Assembly (NCBI GenBank): GCA_004794785.1
Contig: SJOL01006503.1
Span: 233,769 to 297,768, forward strand
DNA from: Opisthorchis felineus
Lineage: Eukaryota; Platyhelminthes; Trematoda; Opisthorchiida; Opisthorchiidae
Direction of reading: 5' to 3'
DNA length: 64,000 bases
The translations under genes were made by a program, and so were the position numbers. The notes under the pieces were generated by a model, which saw only the letters and a list, made by a program, of their open reading frames with translations, was not told where the DNA came from and made no database searches. Shown here piece after piece: positions 14,401 to 29,400 of this stretch. Positions within the stretch are counted from its first letter, which is position 1; the number at the start of each line of letters is the position of its first letter.

Positions 14401-17400
14401 TCTCTCCTTATAGAGTTATCCTATCAGGTATCCTGCACAAACGAGGTCAATCTGCACACTGGCGTGATTTGTACAAATAATCCATCATAGAACGAAGTTT
14501 TTCATGTTTATAATTAATTACACACGGTACATTTAAGCCCTACATCACCTCGAGATGTTGCGGAAATTGGCTTACCAAATTCATTTCCTTGTCCCAGTTC
14601 TACATAAAATCAGAAAAAACTCAGTAAATAGAGTGTCTGGCATGCCAGTGTGCCTTTGTTCTCTTTTTTCAGCATGACTTGTTGGATCAACGTGAGGTCC
14701 AGTGGTAAGGTGGTAAGGTTGTCCTAGAAGTTTTATTTTCAAATTACTATTTGCAGCAGTCCTGTTTAAAATTCCAAACTAACTTCCCGGAAAAGATTTG
14801 ACCCCTTATGTTTCAACTAGGTTTGCTGTGAAGTTCAGGACCTGTTTTGTCCGTGTTACCACCTAGAATTAGAGAATGGATCATATGAGATAACATATTT
14901 CGTTCAGCCGATGTAGGATATATAGAGTTTTCAGTACAATGTTCACTTTGCCCTTTTATGAGCGAGTCACATATCACTAATCTCCTCAACCCTAAACATG
15001 TTCTGACAAAGCTTCATTATTCCTTAAGATATCAGACACGGCAGGTAATTTTTTAAAAGATCTTAGGTAATCAATCTCATCTAGTTGCCAGAGACAAAAA
15101 TGGAGGATCCGCGAAAACGGGTTCGTATTTTTCTCTATCGTATTAGCGTACATCCACGAAAAGGCTTTTCTAAATACGAGGAACAAAGCAGACTAATCAA
15201 GTCTAAGGTAAGCTAAGAATATAAACCAGTTTGTCGTAGCATGCATCTACGGTTCACTGCTACACGAAAATGGCCTCTAACCAATCATTTTTGCACCGCC
15301 TGACAGAGACCAGCCCGTGAATATAAATCATTGATGTAAGTCATTCTTGAGACCAGATTATTTAGGTCTTTATAGTGCTACGTTAGCTTTCATTATCACT
15401 TAGTGCCTATGCTACCAAAGTGTGCGCCCAACGCAGATGCTGCATGGGTGCATCAGAGCAAATAGAGTGCTGACTGAAAAGCCGTGCGTGCACAGTCCCT
15501 TCTTCAGACTGATGACTTCTGGCATCATTTCGGACAAATTGCAGATATAAAACCACTTTTAAAAAAACCTTAATGCATAACCACTTTCTAGATAACGGTT
15601 TTATACTTTCACTTCAGTGGCCCCTTCTTCCACAAGAAGGCAAACTTCCTGTTCGACTTACATCACAATATAGTTCCGTTACTAAAGTTTAACCTAACAA
15701 AGTGTGTTGGCCGCCTTTTAGATTTGCTGGATGAGATTAATGGAACAGAATGATCAGGTTTTTATGCGATTCCGAGTAAGTCTTTCACTGGCTGAACAAA
15801 TTCTGAATCAAGCCACTCTCATATTGATCCAATCGATTTCCTGTATTAATAAAATGTTTTGACATAAATCGGATAAGTAAGTGAGCTTGGTTCCACTCAT
15901 CAGTAATCTGGCGAGAACTGTCATTTAAACGGAAATCAAGCGTTACTATTACACAGCACGTTTGATCACGCGCTTTTTAGATACAGTTGATCTAGTTTCT
16001 TCGTCGGTCGTAGGTATTTGGGTAATGCAAGTGCGGGGATCACACGATGATCAGAATTTTTTCTAAGAGCAAATTAAAACGTGAAATTGTAACGTAAAGT
16101 AACACTGATAAAGTGAAATTTTCAACGACCTACCAAATTTTTATGAAGGCCTAAACTTATTAGCTACACATGAATAGTCGTTTGGTAAATCAGCTTGGTA
16201 GCATTAACTAGGCGGCGTCTAAGCAGCAAATTATTTTTACGCAAATCAACAGAAGCTTGTCATATGTTCGTGCAACTGGTCTGTTATTCAATCAATTCTC
16301 CATACCGTTAGATGTCTATAAAACTTAACTGATGTGCTATTAAACCCACTTTTTATCGCCGCATAATTGCCCCCGTTTCTTCACCAACCTGGGTTTTGAC
16401 GTCACAGCAGTGAGATTAAACAACTTCCTTTCTTTGGCACTAGATACTCCATATCAGAAAGTTCACGTCGTCTATAAAACGATCTACCTTAGCACAAATT
16501 GTTTCGTCCGGGAGAGCTACCCTCTGACTTCTTCAAGATATTCTACCCCTGTTGACAGACTCTAAAATCATTCTCAGATTCAGGATTTAGTATCAGCTTT
16601 CTTGTATATTGATTTTTTCGTGACAGACGCCGAAATAATTTGGACTGCTTCTAGCTTTTGCGCTTCATCCCGTCCCCACCAAGTTAAGATAACGTTTCTG
16701 TTTGTAAAAAAATAAGCAGATATTTTAAACGCAAGTTCTTATAATTAATTACGTGGCGGAATAGCATGTGATCAGATGAAATTTGCGCGTCGTCACAAAA
16801 CTTTCAATGTATAAGACGTGCAAATAGTGTGGTGAACAGTAAACTCCACCAGCCAGCCACTAACTTCACATTAGATCATTTGTTATATTACCATAATTAT
16901 TATTCTGCGGCAATTCACTCCCAATGACTCACCGTGTCCGCTTTCTAACTTTTCTGTTGTGGAATTAAAATAAATCTGGATGGTTTCAGAAGGGCTTGGT
17001 AAACAATTGCTAGCGTTTAACTGAGTAGGTTTTGATTCAACCAAGCATTTTAGTTGAACCGGCCTGGCGACAAACGTTGCTTCATAAATTCAACTGCATT
17101 GGAACAAAACCTTCCAGGACAAAGGGTGGACCTCACTGGAGTTGCAAATCCATGTGGGTTTAACGGTAGGTTAATGAAATATAGAACGTAACGCTTTTCC
17201 AATGCTCATGTACACAACCAACGCGTCATCCACTTTTATTACATTGAGTTGCAATTAAATTTGGTTTCATTCAATGCAAGTTACATTTGAATTGTGGAGT
17301 GCTAATAGTGTAATCTCCTCCCATGAAGACTTCAAGCGGATGACCAGCGAAAACAAATGATTACAGTCCGTTCGGCCTGTAAGCTTTGTTTCTTGTTGAC

Positions 17401-18300
17401 TGGCACATCGCAGCATGTGCCAGCTGTTGGTCATTTATAGCACCCATCGATGTTAACGACAGTAGGCCGAACGAAGTAGCCTTTTAGTCTTTTGAATCTA
17501 ACACTGCATGGTATAACTTAGGGTTCTAAACTCTGACAGAAATACACAAAGTCGCTCAAATTTGGAGTGCCTGTCTTTTGCAAGAGTTCATCAAAATCCA
17601 ATGTGCTCTTCTTACTCGCTGACTGCACAGATAGTATAATCCAGCCTGTTGCCATGTTGCTGACCCAAACACTTTGATGGAATTTCCCAGAACCAGTGAA
17701 CTATAGACGAATAGTTTCTACATACAGCACAATTATTTTGACAGGACCATTTTGGGGCTTCAATATTCGCTTGAAATCTTTTTCGAGGTTTGGCTGAACC
17801 TTAGAGTTTCGCCAAACGTCAAATAGTGACTGCTCTAGTATTTTTATGCAGACTACAGTTTACTAAAACCCATGTGGTGAATAGGACAACAGCAAACCAA
17901 ACACCATTGGGTTAATACAACAAGACGACTTTTGTATAGTTTATGGGGTAGGCGTTTAGCTTCAACGGAACTTAGTTATATTGTGTAGCCTCAAGCAAAA
18001 TTTGAATTAGAAACAATTTCCACCTGATCTAGGAAACCCAGGTTAGACGGGGCTGTGTTGTCACATCTAAAGTCTATGTTTTAAGTTTGCGCATTTAACC
18101 CTGAATACATGAAGGCGCCAACCCTATATATGCGCAAGGTGCGTGGGAAATTAATTTGTTCTTCTTTCGTCCTGCCCATCCGAGGAATTTTAGGGACGTC
18201 TGCATCGTGTGGATAATTGATGGAAACCACGCGATTTCTGTAACCAACTGCCACGATAGGATAATCCCCAGTTAGGAAGCTTAAAACGACCAGTCTTGAT
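11430..18300. other. AT-rich sequence, no supported gene
   Basis: The longest frame is 13467-13787 plus (106 codons). No splice context, repeats or retroelement motifs are recognised. The upstream border of the RTE fragment may reach to about 11425 on the minus strand, but nothing there is recognisable. Confidence 0.6.
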
Positions 18301-18345
18301 CTTAACTCAGCAGATGAATGTGACACGGGTTTATCAAAACTTACG

Positions 18346-18479
18346 GTTGAACAGACACTAGATGTGTCTATCATACTTCCCAAAAACATGACTTCATCAA
18401 AGATTCCGTGTATTTTCCATTCATAGCGTGATTCACGGGCCAAAACGTTTTGCAAAAAGTTTTGCAGTTTCAAAAGCAA
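18346..18479 (-). CDS. Candidate exon with a perfect donor, weak acceptor
   Basis: A minus-strand open segment ending at TGTTCAAC before the cytosine adjoining a GTAAGT donor, the best donor-like hexamer noticed in the left part (GT at 18344-18343). The peptide includes ESRYEWKIHGIFDEVMFLGS and MIDTSSVCST. The frame stays open past the donor to 18081 (132 codons in all), so the donor could be fortuitous. The acceptor side (GGCAAAG) is poor. Unrecognised. Confidence 0.18.
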
Positions 18480-20270
18480 GGCTTTGCCAAATCATCTGTC
18501 CAAAACGGACAGTGAACACTATTTATGAGAGGTGTGCTAAAGTTGCCAAACCTTTCACATCTTACGGCACTACAACATTTCTGGCAGTAAAGCTTGTGGA
18601 ATGTGAATTTCTAATTTTATCTGAACCACTCAAAAAGCGCAGAAATTGCATGACAAATTTATTTCTGCCCGAAGTCAAGAGCGTTTGACGGAAGGTCTGA
18701 TTACCACTACGTAATAAATGGACAAGTAATAGTTTAGAACCCATCGTTTGTCAACCTTTCATAAATAGAATTTGGAAACAACAGTTGCATTCCTTGTTAC
18801 CGCTACCGACGTTGTAACAAGGCAAAGAGAAATAGGAGCTTCATGTATTATGTATGTATCTCGGTTTCAGACTGCTTAGAACTTCATTTGGTCCAAAGAG
18901 TGGTGTCAGTTAACGGAAGAGTATTCAGTATCTTAATTATCGGCCCGAGCACAGAGCATTCAGCTGAAGCATACTATAAACGGGATATTTGGTCGACTTT
19001 TTGGTTTGCATTACCGGAAGCCGCAGAATGAATAACATTGTTAAGACGGGTCGCCTTTGGCACGGACCAATCCTTGTAGGCTAGGTATGTTGGGCAATGA
19101 CTCCAATAATATAAATGCACGTTATTTTCTAATACCATGGCAATTTCGCAAATTATACTGCCAAAAATCACTTGCCTTCTGTCAATGATGCAATCCAGCC
19201 TTGGTCTTTCATGTACTTTGTAAATTCCATACCACGGGTTTGGATCAGTGATTTTTGGAACCCAGTGCGGACGCGAATGTATATTTGATCTAGTTCGTCT
19301 TTATAGTCGTAGGAGTATTCTTGAATATTTGGGTCTTCGGTGAAACTGTGAATCAGCTGCGAAATAATGTTGCAGATAGGTGAAACGGGTTTTTGAGGGA
19401 GAGTAACAACTCGCGTAGACCAACTTTAAATACAGAAAGCCAGCTAACTCAAAAGATTCCGAATCCCTTCATACTACCAAAGTCCAACAAGTAGCACAGA
19501 AGTGCGAAAACTCCCATAGGTGGCATCCTATCTCTTTAAGTTGATAGTAATAAAATTGCAGATCGGCTGCTCAACGGTTTAGTCTTCAGATACTACAAAG
19601 AGGTTTGTAAGTTTGAATACACCTACACGTCCATGAGATTGCTTTAAACAAGTTTGAAAAGGCTCCGCCGCTATTGCGGCGTTTCTGGATACTAGACGGA
19701 AGATCAAGCGAACTTGGTTCGTGACAGAATAAAAACACCAAATAAAGTCACTTTACTTGTAAAATGTGAGGCTTTTATTCACACTACTTTCTCGGCGCTG
19801 CTCCCTTCTGTTCTATTAGAAAGTTTTCAGAAAGTTTTCGCGATTTCTTTTAATTCCTGATTTTAACTTTTTGGACGATTCCTCATTTTCAAGAAAATTC
19901 CGCACAGGAAATGGAGACAAAAGCGCCACGCATACGACAAATACATATTCATATTGTTTGGTCCATGTTGTATTTATCGCTACATTTCTGAGTAAGATTG
20001 ACTAGGAAGCTCATATTTGCTAAAGGAAATCTGAAGAAGATACAATGTGGGTTTACGATGTTCCAAAGAATGAATCCCCTCTGGCATACACTCCAACAAG
20101 TTGAACGCGTTCCGAGATATTTTAAGTTGTTAACCTCGAGGCATCAGAAGTCTGCCAAAATGTTTCGCGGTTACTGTGTTATAGTTATAATCTCGAGTGA
20201 TTTATCTGTGTCCTTTAAAGCCCCGGGGTGTATTTAATCCAAAAATATGTATTGTACGCATGCTTACGTT

Positions 20271-20294
20271 ACCACGTAATTACCACGTAATTAC
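20271..20294 (+). repeat. Two tandem copies of an 11-base unit
   Basis: ACCACGTAATT occurs twice in direct succession. Confidence 0.9.
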
Positions 20295-23200
20295 AGGTTT
20301 CGAACGTCAGCAAGTTGAACACAATTCCCAGGGTGACTGCTGCAGCACTAACCAAGTCGGCCTTTTACTTTCCAGATATTCTCATTCTTCACAACCCATG
20401 CTCCCTAACAATTTGGTGACCGATCCTCAGACTAATTTTCACTTTCAGACCCAGTTGTGCGAGATTTCATTTAAACTCATCCACTTACATTTAGTCCAAA
20501 ATGAATAATTAACTCATACTGCGGAAGAAAGCAGCAACTACTTTTTTTTATCAGGAACTTAAAGTTGGCATACGTTGCGAATTCGAAGTTGCTTGTATGT
20601 GTGGCTTACCGTTCACTGGCCACTAACCATCTGCGCCAGAGAAACTTTTAAATACATGACTTTCTTCAAATGTATTCTAAACGAAATCTGCATGCTTTTG
20701 GCGGACCGCATTTATATAGGGACTTTGGAAGAGGATTTGTGATGACGTGTAATAGTTTAGCCACGAAGCGACTTGCTGAAATTTTGGATTTGCATTTCCA
20801 AATTATGGACTATGCACGGTAACTAACAGTGGAGGGGATTCAGTCTGTGGTGCTGATTTTTTACTACGTTGGAAAACATTCACCCCAATTTACTTAGTAA
20901 TTAAATTACTATTTAAAGTTCGGTTTTGCCTTGTTCTGCAATTGTAATATAGCGTCTTGCCTTTTCAATACTGCGTTGATTGATGCATTTTTTAAAACTA
21001 TCAAACCAAACGTTAAACATCATGTTATACATCAGCATTTTCTCTTTCTGGTTGACGCAAATGACTTTGGACATGCCTCTGTAGGTGTGGTTTGTGACAC
21101 GGACTAAAATGTTTGTTAGCCCACAAAATGAATTAACAGACCATCAAGTAAATTCTAAAGGTCACTGGAAATCGCAACCACAGGGTCCTGTACACCAGGT
21201 GAGAGTAGTTTTCTGATAAAGCCTCCAGTCAACTTTTACCCAAGATCTTACAGACGTAATAGGTCTACCTCTTTGGAACAGTAGAGGACAAACAATGATA
21301 TCTTGGTCGATGCAACACCTTCCTCAGCCTGACTCTACCTGCCTAACAAAGCTTCATATTTCAGTTCCCGAAAAGCTGGGTAGGCGAACAAAGCGCTGCA
21401 AAACTTTCTAATAACAAACAACTCAAGAACATTGTTGATTTTGTCATGAGTCTATCTGTTCGTTTCCCCAATACGTGGAGTCTCCTGGTGTATAGCATCG
21501 AGGGCATTAATTACACTCTCGTAAATCCAAAAAACCTTCTCGCAGAAACTGCACTGTGACGGATTATATTTACCTGATATTCCTCTTTATACTTTCCAAC
21601 TCTCGAACTCGTAGAGGACCAGAATTATTCCTCGTATATTTATGACAACTGGTGGAGATGGGCGCAAAAATGTGTTACCGAGGATGTTTCAGACCAGTTT
21701 AGACCGTAAGCACATGAGGGACGCTGCTTGACTAATCATTAAAACAGCCCAAATGTGACATTTTTATTTCTGCGCCGGCGTTTGTCCACATGCGCGTCTG
21801 CACGCTAGAAGTATCCTACTGGGTTTCTCACTGGTGCATATTCTAAATTCTCATCCTGGAATTTTCGCAGTCTCCCTGTAAACCACGAAATAAACTACAG
21901 AGGCACTTTCCAATCTTGCAAGTTGGTTTGCTACAGTAGCGCAGATAGGTGAAGCTAGCCAATTCACACCAGGCACCAAAGGTAAGCGATTAGTGTGTCA
22001 ATTATACGAGTTATTTCAGAATGAACGTGACCATTGCTCTCCTCTAATAACCAGAAGTTGAAAATCCTTCGTCCCACTTGAATACCAGAGTCATAAAACA
22101 GTTTCGTAGTAGAGATATGCGCAGCAAGACTTTTTTGTCACTTTTAAGCGACCAAATAAAGCTGACAACACTTATTCACGCTACAAAAAATTTTTAATAT
22201 GGATCTCTTCAAACGCAAACTACTGTATGTTCTTGGCTCATTAACTTAGACGTTCGAGTTTACCAGCTTTTCTTGGTTATAAATAATAAAATAATGCTCG
22301 CCTAAAAGTACACAAATAACCATGTACACAAAACGGCAAAAATAAGGATAGTTCATAGCTTGGTTAGCTGAGAACCCAGTAAGTATAAAGGACAAAGGGA
22401 ATCAGGTTGATGGATCACTGGCCCGGATGGCTGCTTGACTGTCGCGACTGACTTTTGACAAGTCCTATGTGTTTACATCTAGCGACGGCACTGAATTTTT
22501 CTGAAATCAGGAAATGAAGATGCTGGTGGCGATTGCTTCTGAGCGTTCTGATATCTGGGTTGTAGTTTGTAAAACAAGGAAGGCAACAAATACTTCGATG
22601 ACAAATTGCTTGAGCATATTTTGGCAGACAGACCAACAAAAATGGTAACCATTAGGAGACTGAAAACGTTAGCAGAATTATTCGTTTGTTCATTATCATT
22701 GACATTCCCAGTCCCAGTTTTTTGTTCTAGCAACAAGCCAACTTTTAGATAAAAGTCTTTACAATCTTTGCAAACGAAGACCACGTTTTGTCATGATTTA
22801 TTGTTGCATTTTGCGGAGAGTTAAGAGACGTACCGGGTCCGTGACTGATTTCACATACTCGAGGAGATTTCCACTGTATCTTGCCTCAAGACAACTTGGT
22901 CCAGGGTTTTTCTTTGTCATATAAATATACACTAAATGGAAAAGGTGATACTTGCGCATAAAACTTAATTCCCGTTAGATAAACAAAGGTTAAATGTTCC
23001 CATACATTTGTTTCCTATTTAACACCCATACCTTCTTTAAACCCAAAAGTATTGCACCCACCACCTGCGCAGTCCCAAGGGCGACATGCTTCGTGTGGCA
23101 ACAAAAAGTCGTCAAAAGTGTTTGTGGAACTTTAGGGAAAAGAAAAGTTTTCCTCTGTAGATTCAGTAAATTCAGTAGTATTTTTCACGCAACTCCTAAA

Positions 23201-26132
23201 ATCAGACGACAAGCTGCAATATGTTCATCTATTTTATTTTTCTCACATAACTGGAGATTATCTTTAGGATTACCATCAATCAACGTAAAAGTCACTAGAC
23301 AAAGAGAACCATAAATTGAACTGGTATAGGACTACGTCTATTATCTGATGATTGACCGGAGAATGTTGATTAGCGGATTAAAAATAACCTTCTGGTTCCC
23401 GGTGCAGAAACAAATGGACATTAGGGAACTTTTTTTCAAAGACCTCATATGTTGCCTCAAACAGTGGCAGGTCTATTGCAAATTTGAGTGGCTGAACTGC
23501 ATACTCAGAGTCTTTCTATGCTGTGGCGCATCTACACTGACTGGTCAAACTGGATAGCCGGAACTGCAAACTTAGGACTATGTAGCGCGGTATGACCGTC
23601 GTTTCCAGTGACAAAGTCAAATATTTTTAATTTCCATGGCGAGGTTTTAGCAATTCAGTTTTTCTGGCAAGCAACTCTGGAGATCGCAAAGAAAGCTCTA
23701 AGCTCATATGACAGATAGGCTCGCAAGTGAACAAAGTAATTTCCACCCACACCGGACTAGGCAGAACTTTAAAGCCTGTTTCCCCTTCTAGATACCACAT
23801 ACAACTTGGTGCATCTTGGTGAATTGAACGAATTGAGGGCAGTTCAGAAATAGCCCAACAAAGGTGTGGCTACTAATCAGGTTTTTTGCCTCCTGATAAC
23901 AGCCCACTTGTGTAATCCAGTGAAGCACCATTTTAACGAAAAGGTGAAGTTTTATAAGGTGAGGTAACAGTGTGCAAATGAAGTCCGTACACCGAACTCT
24001 GGGCCGCAGATCGCTCTCAACCAATAGTTAAGAAATGCACAACCCCCAGAACAAAATAAAAGTTAATTTAAAATTATTGGACTTATTCTCTGTAAACATT
24101 TGCAACCAGACTGGACCAGTTCGTTGCCCAATGTAGTAAGGACAGTGGAATTGCGCTCGTCCTACGATTTTGGCATTGTGACAGAAATAACAACAAAAAG
24201 TGATAGAAAGAGCCCAGCGCGGAATAGTTTCGTTTGGTGTTTGGGGCCAACGGTACACATCTTGAGTTTCCAATCATGAGTAGTTCTAGTTCACAGGAGT
24301 CGGTACAGTACTTTGGATCTTTCAGCTAGAGAAATCTGGCACCCTACCCCAAGAACGGTCTGGTTTATATAAAAACCTTCAAAACTGACAAGCCTTGTCT
24401 TTGTCACCAGATTACGAATGAAAATTGCTGTCATTTCACCTAGTATGATGGTTTCCATGCAATAACTCCTGTTGTAGTTAAGCCTACTCTTACAAATGAG
24501 AAATTGTTGACAGCTGCAGAGTTTTAGGACACTAACATGTACACTTTTCCAAATGACCTGCTTGCGATGGACTCCGGAACCCAGGAAAGATCATGGGTGC
24601 AGAACTTAAAGTAATGTTCTACGGATAGGTTTGATCTTGAGAAACATGTACACAAGACAGGAAACTGAAACATTCAGATAGCATCTTGCTTGAAAGTTGC
24701 GTCTAAGGTTGTACCAGAAGCCGGCATTTATTGTTCCATTGTTTGTATACTGTGCTCAAAACCCAAACCAGGTGACAGTCCAGTGATACAGTTAAACTAT
24801 GAAAAAATAATAAAGTGTAGCTTGACGCAGGCTGAAACTATGGAGTAAAGAAGTGACGATGGCAAACAAATGTAGAAGGGACATTCAAAAAAGACACTCA
24901 AATACCCTAAAAAAATGGCACCCGCGCAGCAAAATGGTTTTGCACTCACAGTTTTCTGACGTCTTGAGTCTTCAGCTAAATTGTTCTACCTCGATTCGTG
25001 GTGCTTCCAGACATATATTAGACCAGTAGGTATATGCAAGTCAACACGATATTCCCGTAATTTTCTCAGGTGATCGGTGACCGTTTGGACAAACAACCAA
25101 CACCCACAGGCAGTTGCAACTATATGACAGATGGAACAGCTTATTCACCGTGCTTCAATACAGCTATTGAGGAGGTTGCTGCATGTGTCTGGATAGAGAA
25201 ACTTGATGTTGTAACCCTCCGATCCCCAGAGTAGTTTTGTGACTTGCACTGGTGCTTCGAGTCACTGAAGACTCAAAAGGATGTGGGAGAATTTCGAACT
25301 TGGTTGAAACTGAAGTAACTAATGTTATCTACAGCCGTTAGCTTTCTTTGATCAGATTTTGAGTAATGTTTTAGCCTAACTGTCTTGTTTCATATGGGTT
25401 ACTTCAGGTACTGCGTGTCAGATTCCTTTGAAAGTCCCGGCGTACTGATTTCTAGTCCTGGATACGACACATAAAGCCAAACGTCGCTTCTTGTATTTTT
25501 CTACGAACCTCCTGAGTGCTCATTCGAAACCTGAGGTGGCCTCGCTAAATCTCGGTGACATTATCACGCATACTCGTATTACTGTGCTTACTGATACCAC
25601 AGCCTGCAGGCTAAATGTACGAGTCCTTGAGATGGGCGAATATCAACCTCCCTCAGTTCAAAAATCCTTTCAGTGCAGAAGTTTGTTTAATTCTCTTTTG
25701 ATTGCATAGAGAAGTAGCCGTTGAAGACCCATTTAGAATTCTAGTATCGTCTTATAAACAAAGAAACAAAATCTGTACTTTTGATGTGGTCTTGAATATG
25801 CAGGGTGGTTAAACTAACTAAACCAAAGAGACAGATAATTTGGGCGGCAACAATGGGAAACTTACCGTCATCTGCGCCAGCTGTGTAGACAAAGTAGACT
25901 TAAGTGCAGCTACATTCAGCCAAAAGTGTGCATTTTAGGATGTCTTATCTGAAGCATTTCCTTTTTACCATCATTTAGCCCTTTAGTAGCCCTGTTTACA
26001 TCACATCTATAGATAAAGGTCTGAAGTGTGGCTAATAGAAACTGGATAGTATTGGACGAGGTTTCTGGTTATCTCATCTAGAAAACTTAACTGTCTGGCC
26101 TACAAGCAGACTCAAAAGCGACATGAAGACTT

Positions 26133-26405
26133 CGTCAAAAGTGCGCCCATCGCCAAGTTCAGTTCATAATTCTTAAAACAAAAGTGAAAAAAGAAGGATT
26201 TATTGATGCTTGTTTAGCACATTTCCCGAACCATTTGGAAGCCATCCAAGTTTTCTTGGACAGCCGTGCAATCGTTAAACTGATAAGCAGTCTACGTGAA
26301 TACCAGCCTCAAATGTCGCTAGTGGATAATTTGTTTTCCAAGGAAGTGTGTAAAACAGGAAGAGGCAAGGATGAAACTTACACTGGAAAACAACAGCGGT
26401 TGTAA
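26133..26405 (+). CDS. Open segment, possible exon, unrecognised
   Basis: A plus-strand frame open from about 26128 to TAA at 26403-26405. The peptide contains KKEGFIDACLAHFPNHLEAI, then FLDSRAIVKLISSLREYQPQ. It is balanced, with few Cys, Phe or Tyr compared with the neighbouring translations. No clear splice sites were found. It is kept only as a lead. Confidence 0.15.
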   Translation, partial: RQKCAHRQVQFIILKTKVKKEGFIDACLAHFPNHLEAIQVFLDSRAIVKLISSLREYQPQMSLVDNLFSKEVCKTGRGKDETYTGKQQRL

Positions 26406-29400
26406 AAATGAGTACCCAACCACCTTTGTAACTGGGAGAGAAAATCAACAAGGCTCATGAAGCTAATGAGTACAACAAATCATAGAATCGATTGCCTGAT
26501 TCCTTTGATATGGATGGCACAAACTTCTGCTTATCCGTTTCGGACTCAAAAGGACATTGTTGCAAACTTCAGCTGCATTTAGAAGACCACTAGAAGACTT
26601 CACCACAAATTTTGTGCTTTGGTTCAAATCTGATTTGCGCTTTGTCTCACGTCAAGTGTGAACTCAGAGTAACGATCCGCCGGCCGGTGTTTTCTTCCCT
26701 AATGTAGACGTAGGCTCGTTGAGTGATCAAACGTTTTCTCGAAAGAATAGTAGGTGAACCAGAAAGAGTTATGGACACCTGCGTCGATTCATTGCCACAA
26801 TGTCCCCTGTGCTTGCACACTTAACTATGCCCCAGAAGACAAATTTTGGACTGTAGTTCAGATTATAATTTAGGAGTGAAATAGCCGTTTTCTAATTCAG
26901 ACATCCTGACCTTTGTTAAAGTGATCCACTCAGATATTTTTGATCCTGTCTGAAGATTTGATAATTCCTCAGCTACTTGATTAATGATTGACTAAACGGC
27001 ACTGTGCAAACTTGGGCAAAACCAGAGACGTTGATTCAGCCAAAGTATATTTTATCATACTTGAGCAGCTAGCAGAACTACATTTTTAAAAAACCTCACT
27101 CCAAGTTCTAACCCTTGCAAGCGAATGAATATACCAGTGGATGCCACGAAATAAGGTGGAAAACAAAGCCTGTTTTCAGTGATCGTTCTTCTTTGTTATT
27201 ACAAAAAACATTTACATAAAGGTAGGCATGGATCACATTTATTGGTTGATCGCGGATGCGAATGCAAACGGGACGAGGGAAAGTATAAAAGAGTCATTAG
27301 GTAATGGGGTGGAATTATTGATGTCACTTTCAAACTGAGTCATTGAGACGCAGTAGCTAATAGGCAGTTCCAATGGTGGTGCGGAATTATCCTGAATACG
27401 CAATTCAGGGTTACGAAACCAAATTCCTATAGCCTATGCGATCTATAGGGATTTCGATCATACTATCCGTGGCCGGTTTAGAAGCATACGATATAGGATT
27501 TGAAAAGCATGTATTTTGTCCGCGACATGCTGATTTCTGGCCAAGTGTGACGTGACGGTAGTCAAGTAACTCTTTCTTCAACCGCCACTTGGGGAAGCTG
27601 GATTGTGATCACGCACCCTATCGGAAAAATTCCTTGGCATGCGGTCAGCAACCGTAATAGTATAAACAGAAGTTTGGTGCAGAGTTTTGCGGCTTCTCCA
27701 TCAGGTGGATCCTGATAGCGGAGGTTGAACTGAAACTCAGGTGCACGTTAGCGTACACGTAAGATCATATCAGCGACCAGACTTAGCCTCATGTCAGCTA
27801 AATTTTCAATGGAACTGTTATTAAATGAATATGTTTATTCTGGTAAAACGCCGCTGAGCTCTCTGATTTGGAGACTAAAGAATGAATCACTCAATGCATC
27901 AATAACTTTTGATGCATTCTTAATGTCGTCGATAGAACATATATTTATTACTGTTTCAGTCAAACAACTTACTAGATACCTACTCTTTTTTGAGGCCTTA
28001 GGAAACTATCGAGAGTGATATACTGAGTTGACCAAGCTTTCTGTCTGTGAACGCTTCGCTGTACTTTCTAACTGACTTCCTCAGAGTGGCAGAACCAAGA
28101 TAATTTACTTGATCGTTACTTAGGTCCCGCAATAAAATGTATATCAGTGTCAACTCAGCTGAATTTATCCAGGATGTCGATTGGACTGATGTTATCTTGC
28201 GAAGGTAAAAATACATCGCCAGTGTAGCAACCCTATGGAGCAAATCGCTCGTTGAGCTCGTTTAGGTCGCATTGTAAATCCATCCTTTTGCCGATCAGTT
28301 TCATTGCTAAAACTGGACTGAACGTCGTAGGTAAACGATGGCAGAAGTTCGTCCAAATCGAATGCAGAGTTGACAACATGTTTGCCCCTACATTCTATCA
28401 AATCTCAAAAATAGTCTTTTGCTTCGGTGTTCGGCAGGTTAGTAAGAAACTACGTAATGTCACGATGATATTCAATCTTTAGACCCTCTATTTCGTTGGT
28501 GAACTAAAATGAGTCTTTTAGATTGTATGCTGACATTTGTCTCTTGAGTGGTTCTAATAAGCTGGCAGGCCACTAGACCAAGTTGTGGTATGGAGAATCG
28601 GACATATCAGGACTAGGGACGAATTTGTTCCAAAGCATTTGCATGCTTGCTTCGGAAGTCGTAATATTTTAAACACCTCTATTTCTATGACCTATGTCTT
28701 GTTTCCCTCCGTCTCCATTTTCCTGAATTTAGGTATCTTTGGCCATTCAGTTGTTTACCTTGTCAACCTACTTAGCTTTATCCATCAAGGCAATTCAGAT
28801 CCCCTTATCTGGTTTATGTAACAAAACTTCATTATTTGCCTGCTGAGGAGGATTTTTTCGAACCTCAACTTATAGTTGAGATTGAATTGACTAGGGTTAA
28901 CTCCACTTGTTCTGTATTTAGTTCTGAGGGTGGAACTAGAGCACATATTTGATCATACGATCTTTCAAATCGGACTTCATGTTCAAGATGAATACTTCTG
29001 ATAATCACTCAAGAGCAGACTATTTAGCCCTAATGAGGAAATGTTGTGTATGCATTTTTGCAGTGTCAGAGGCATGCTTCTTCTCCCCATCGCCATTCCC
29101 CCTGGGAGCAATGAGTCGAACGCAGTCACCAAGTACGTTACGTTTGGAAGAAAGCCAGGCTTCCAACGTAGCTACGCAATGGGACAGTCTGCGTTCCATT
29201 TCGCAAGCGCTGTCATGAACTTTGTCAAAACCGCTTTGTGATTGACGTCTGAGTTCAAGTTCCAGCCCTGCCATCAGCATCCATCTGGTGGACATATTGC
29301 CAAACTCTACCACCAGCTTCTGTGTATACCGTTTCGAATGCTTATGTGAGGCGCCAAAATTTGTTCCCACAACAAGGCATTTTCCGACAGGATACGTTAC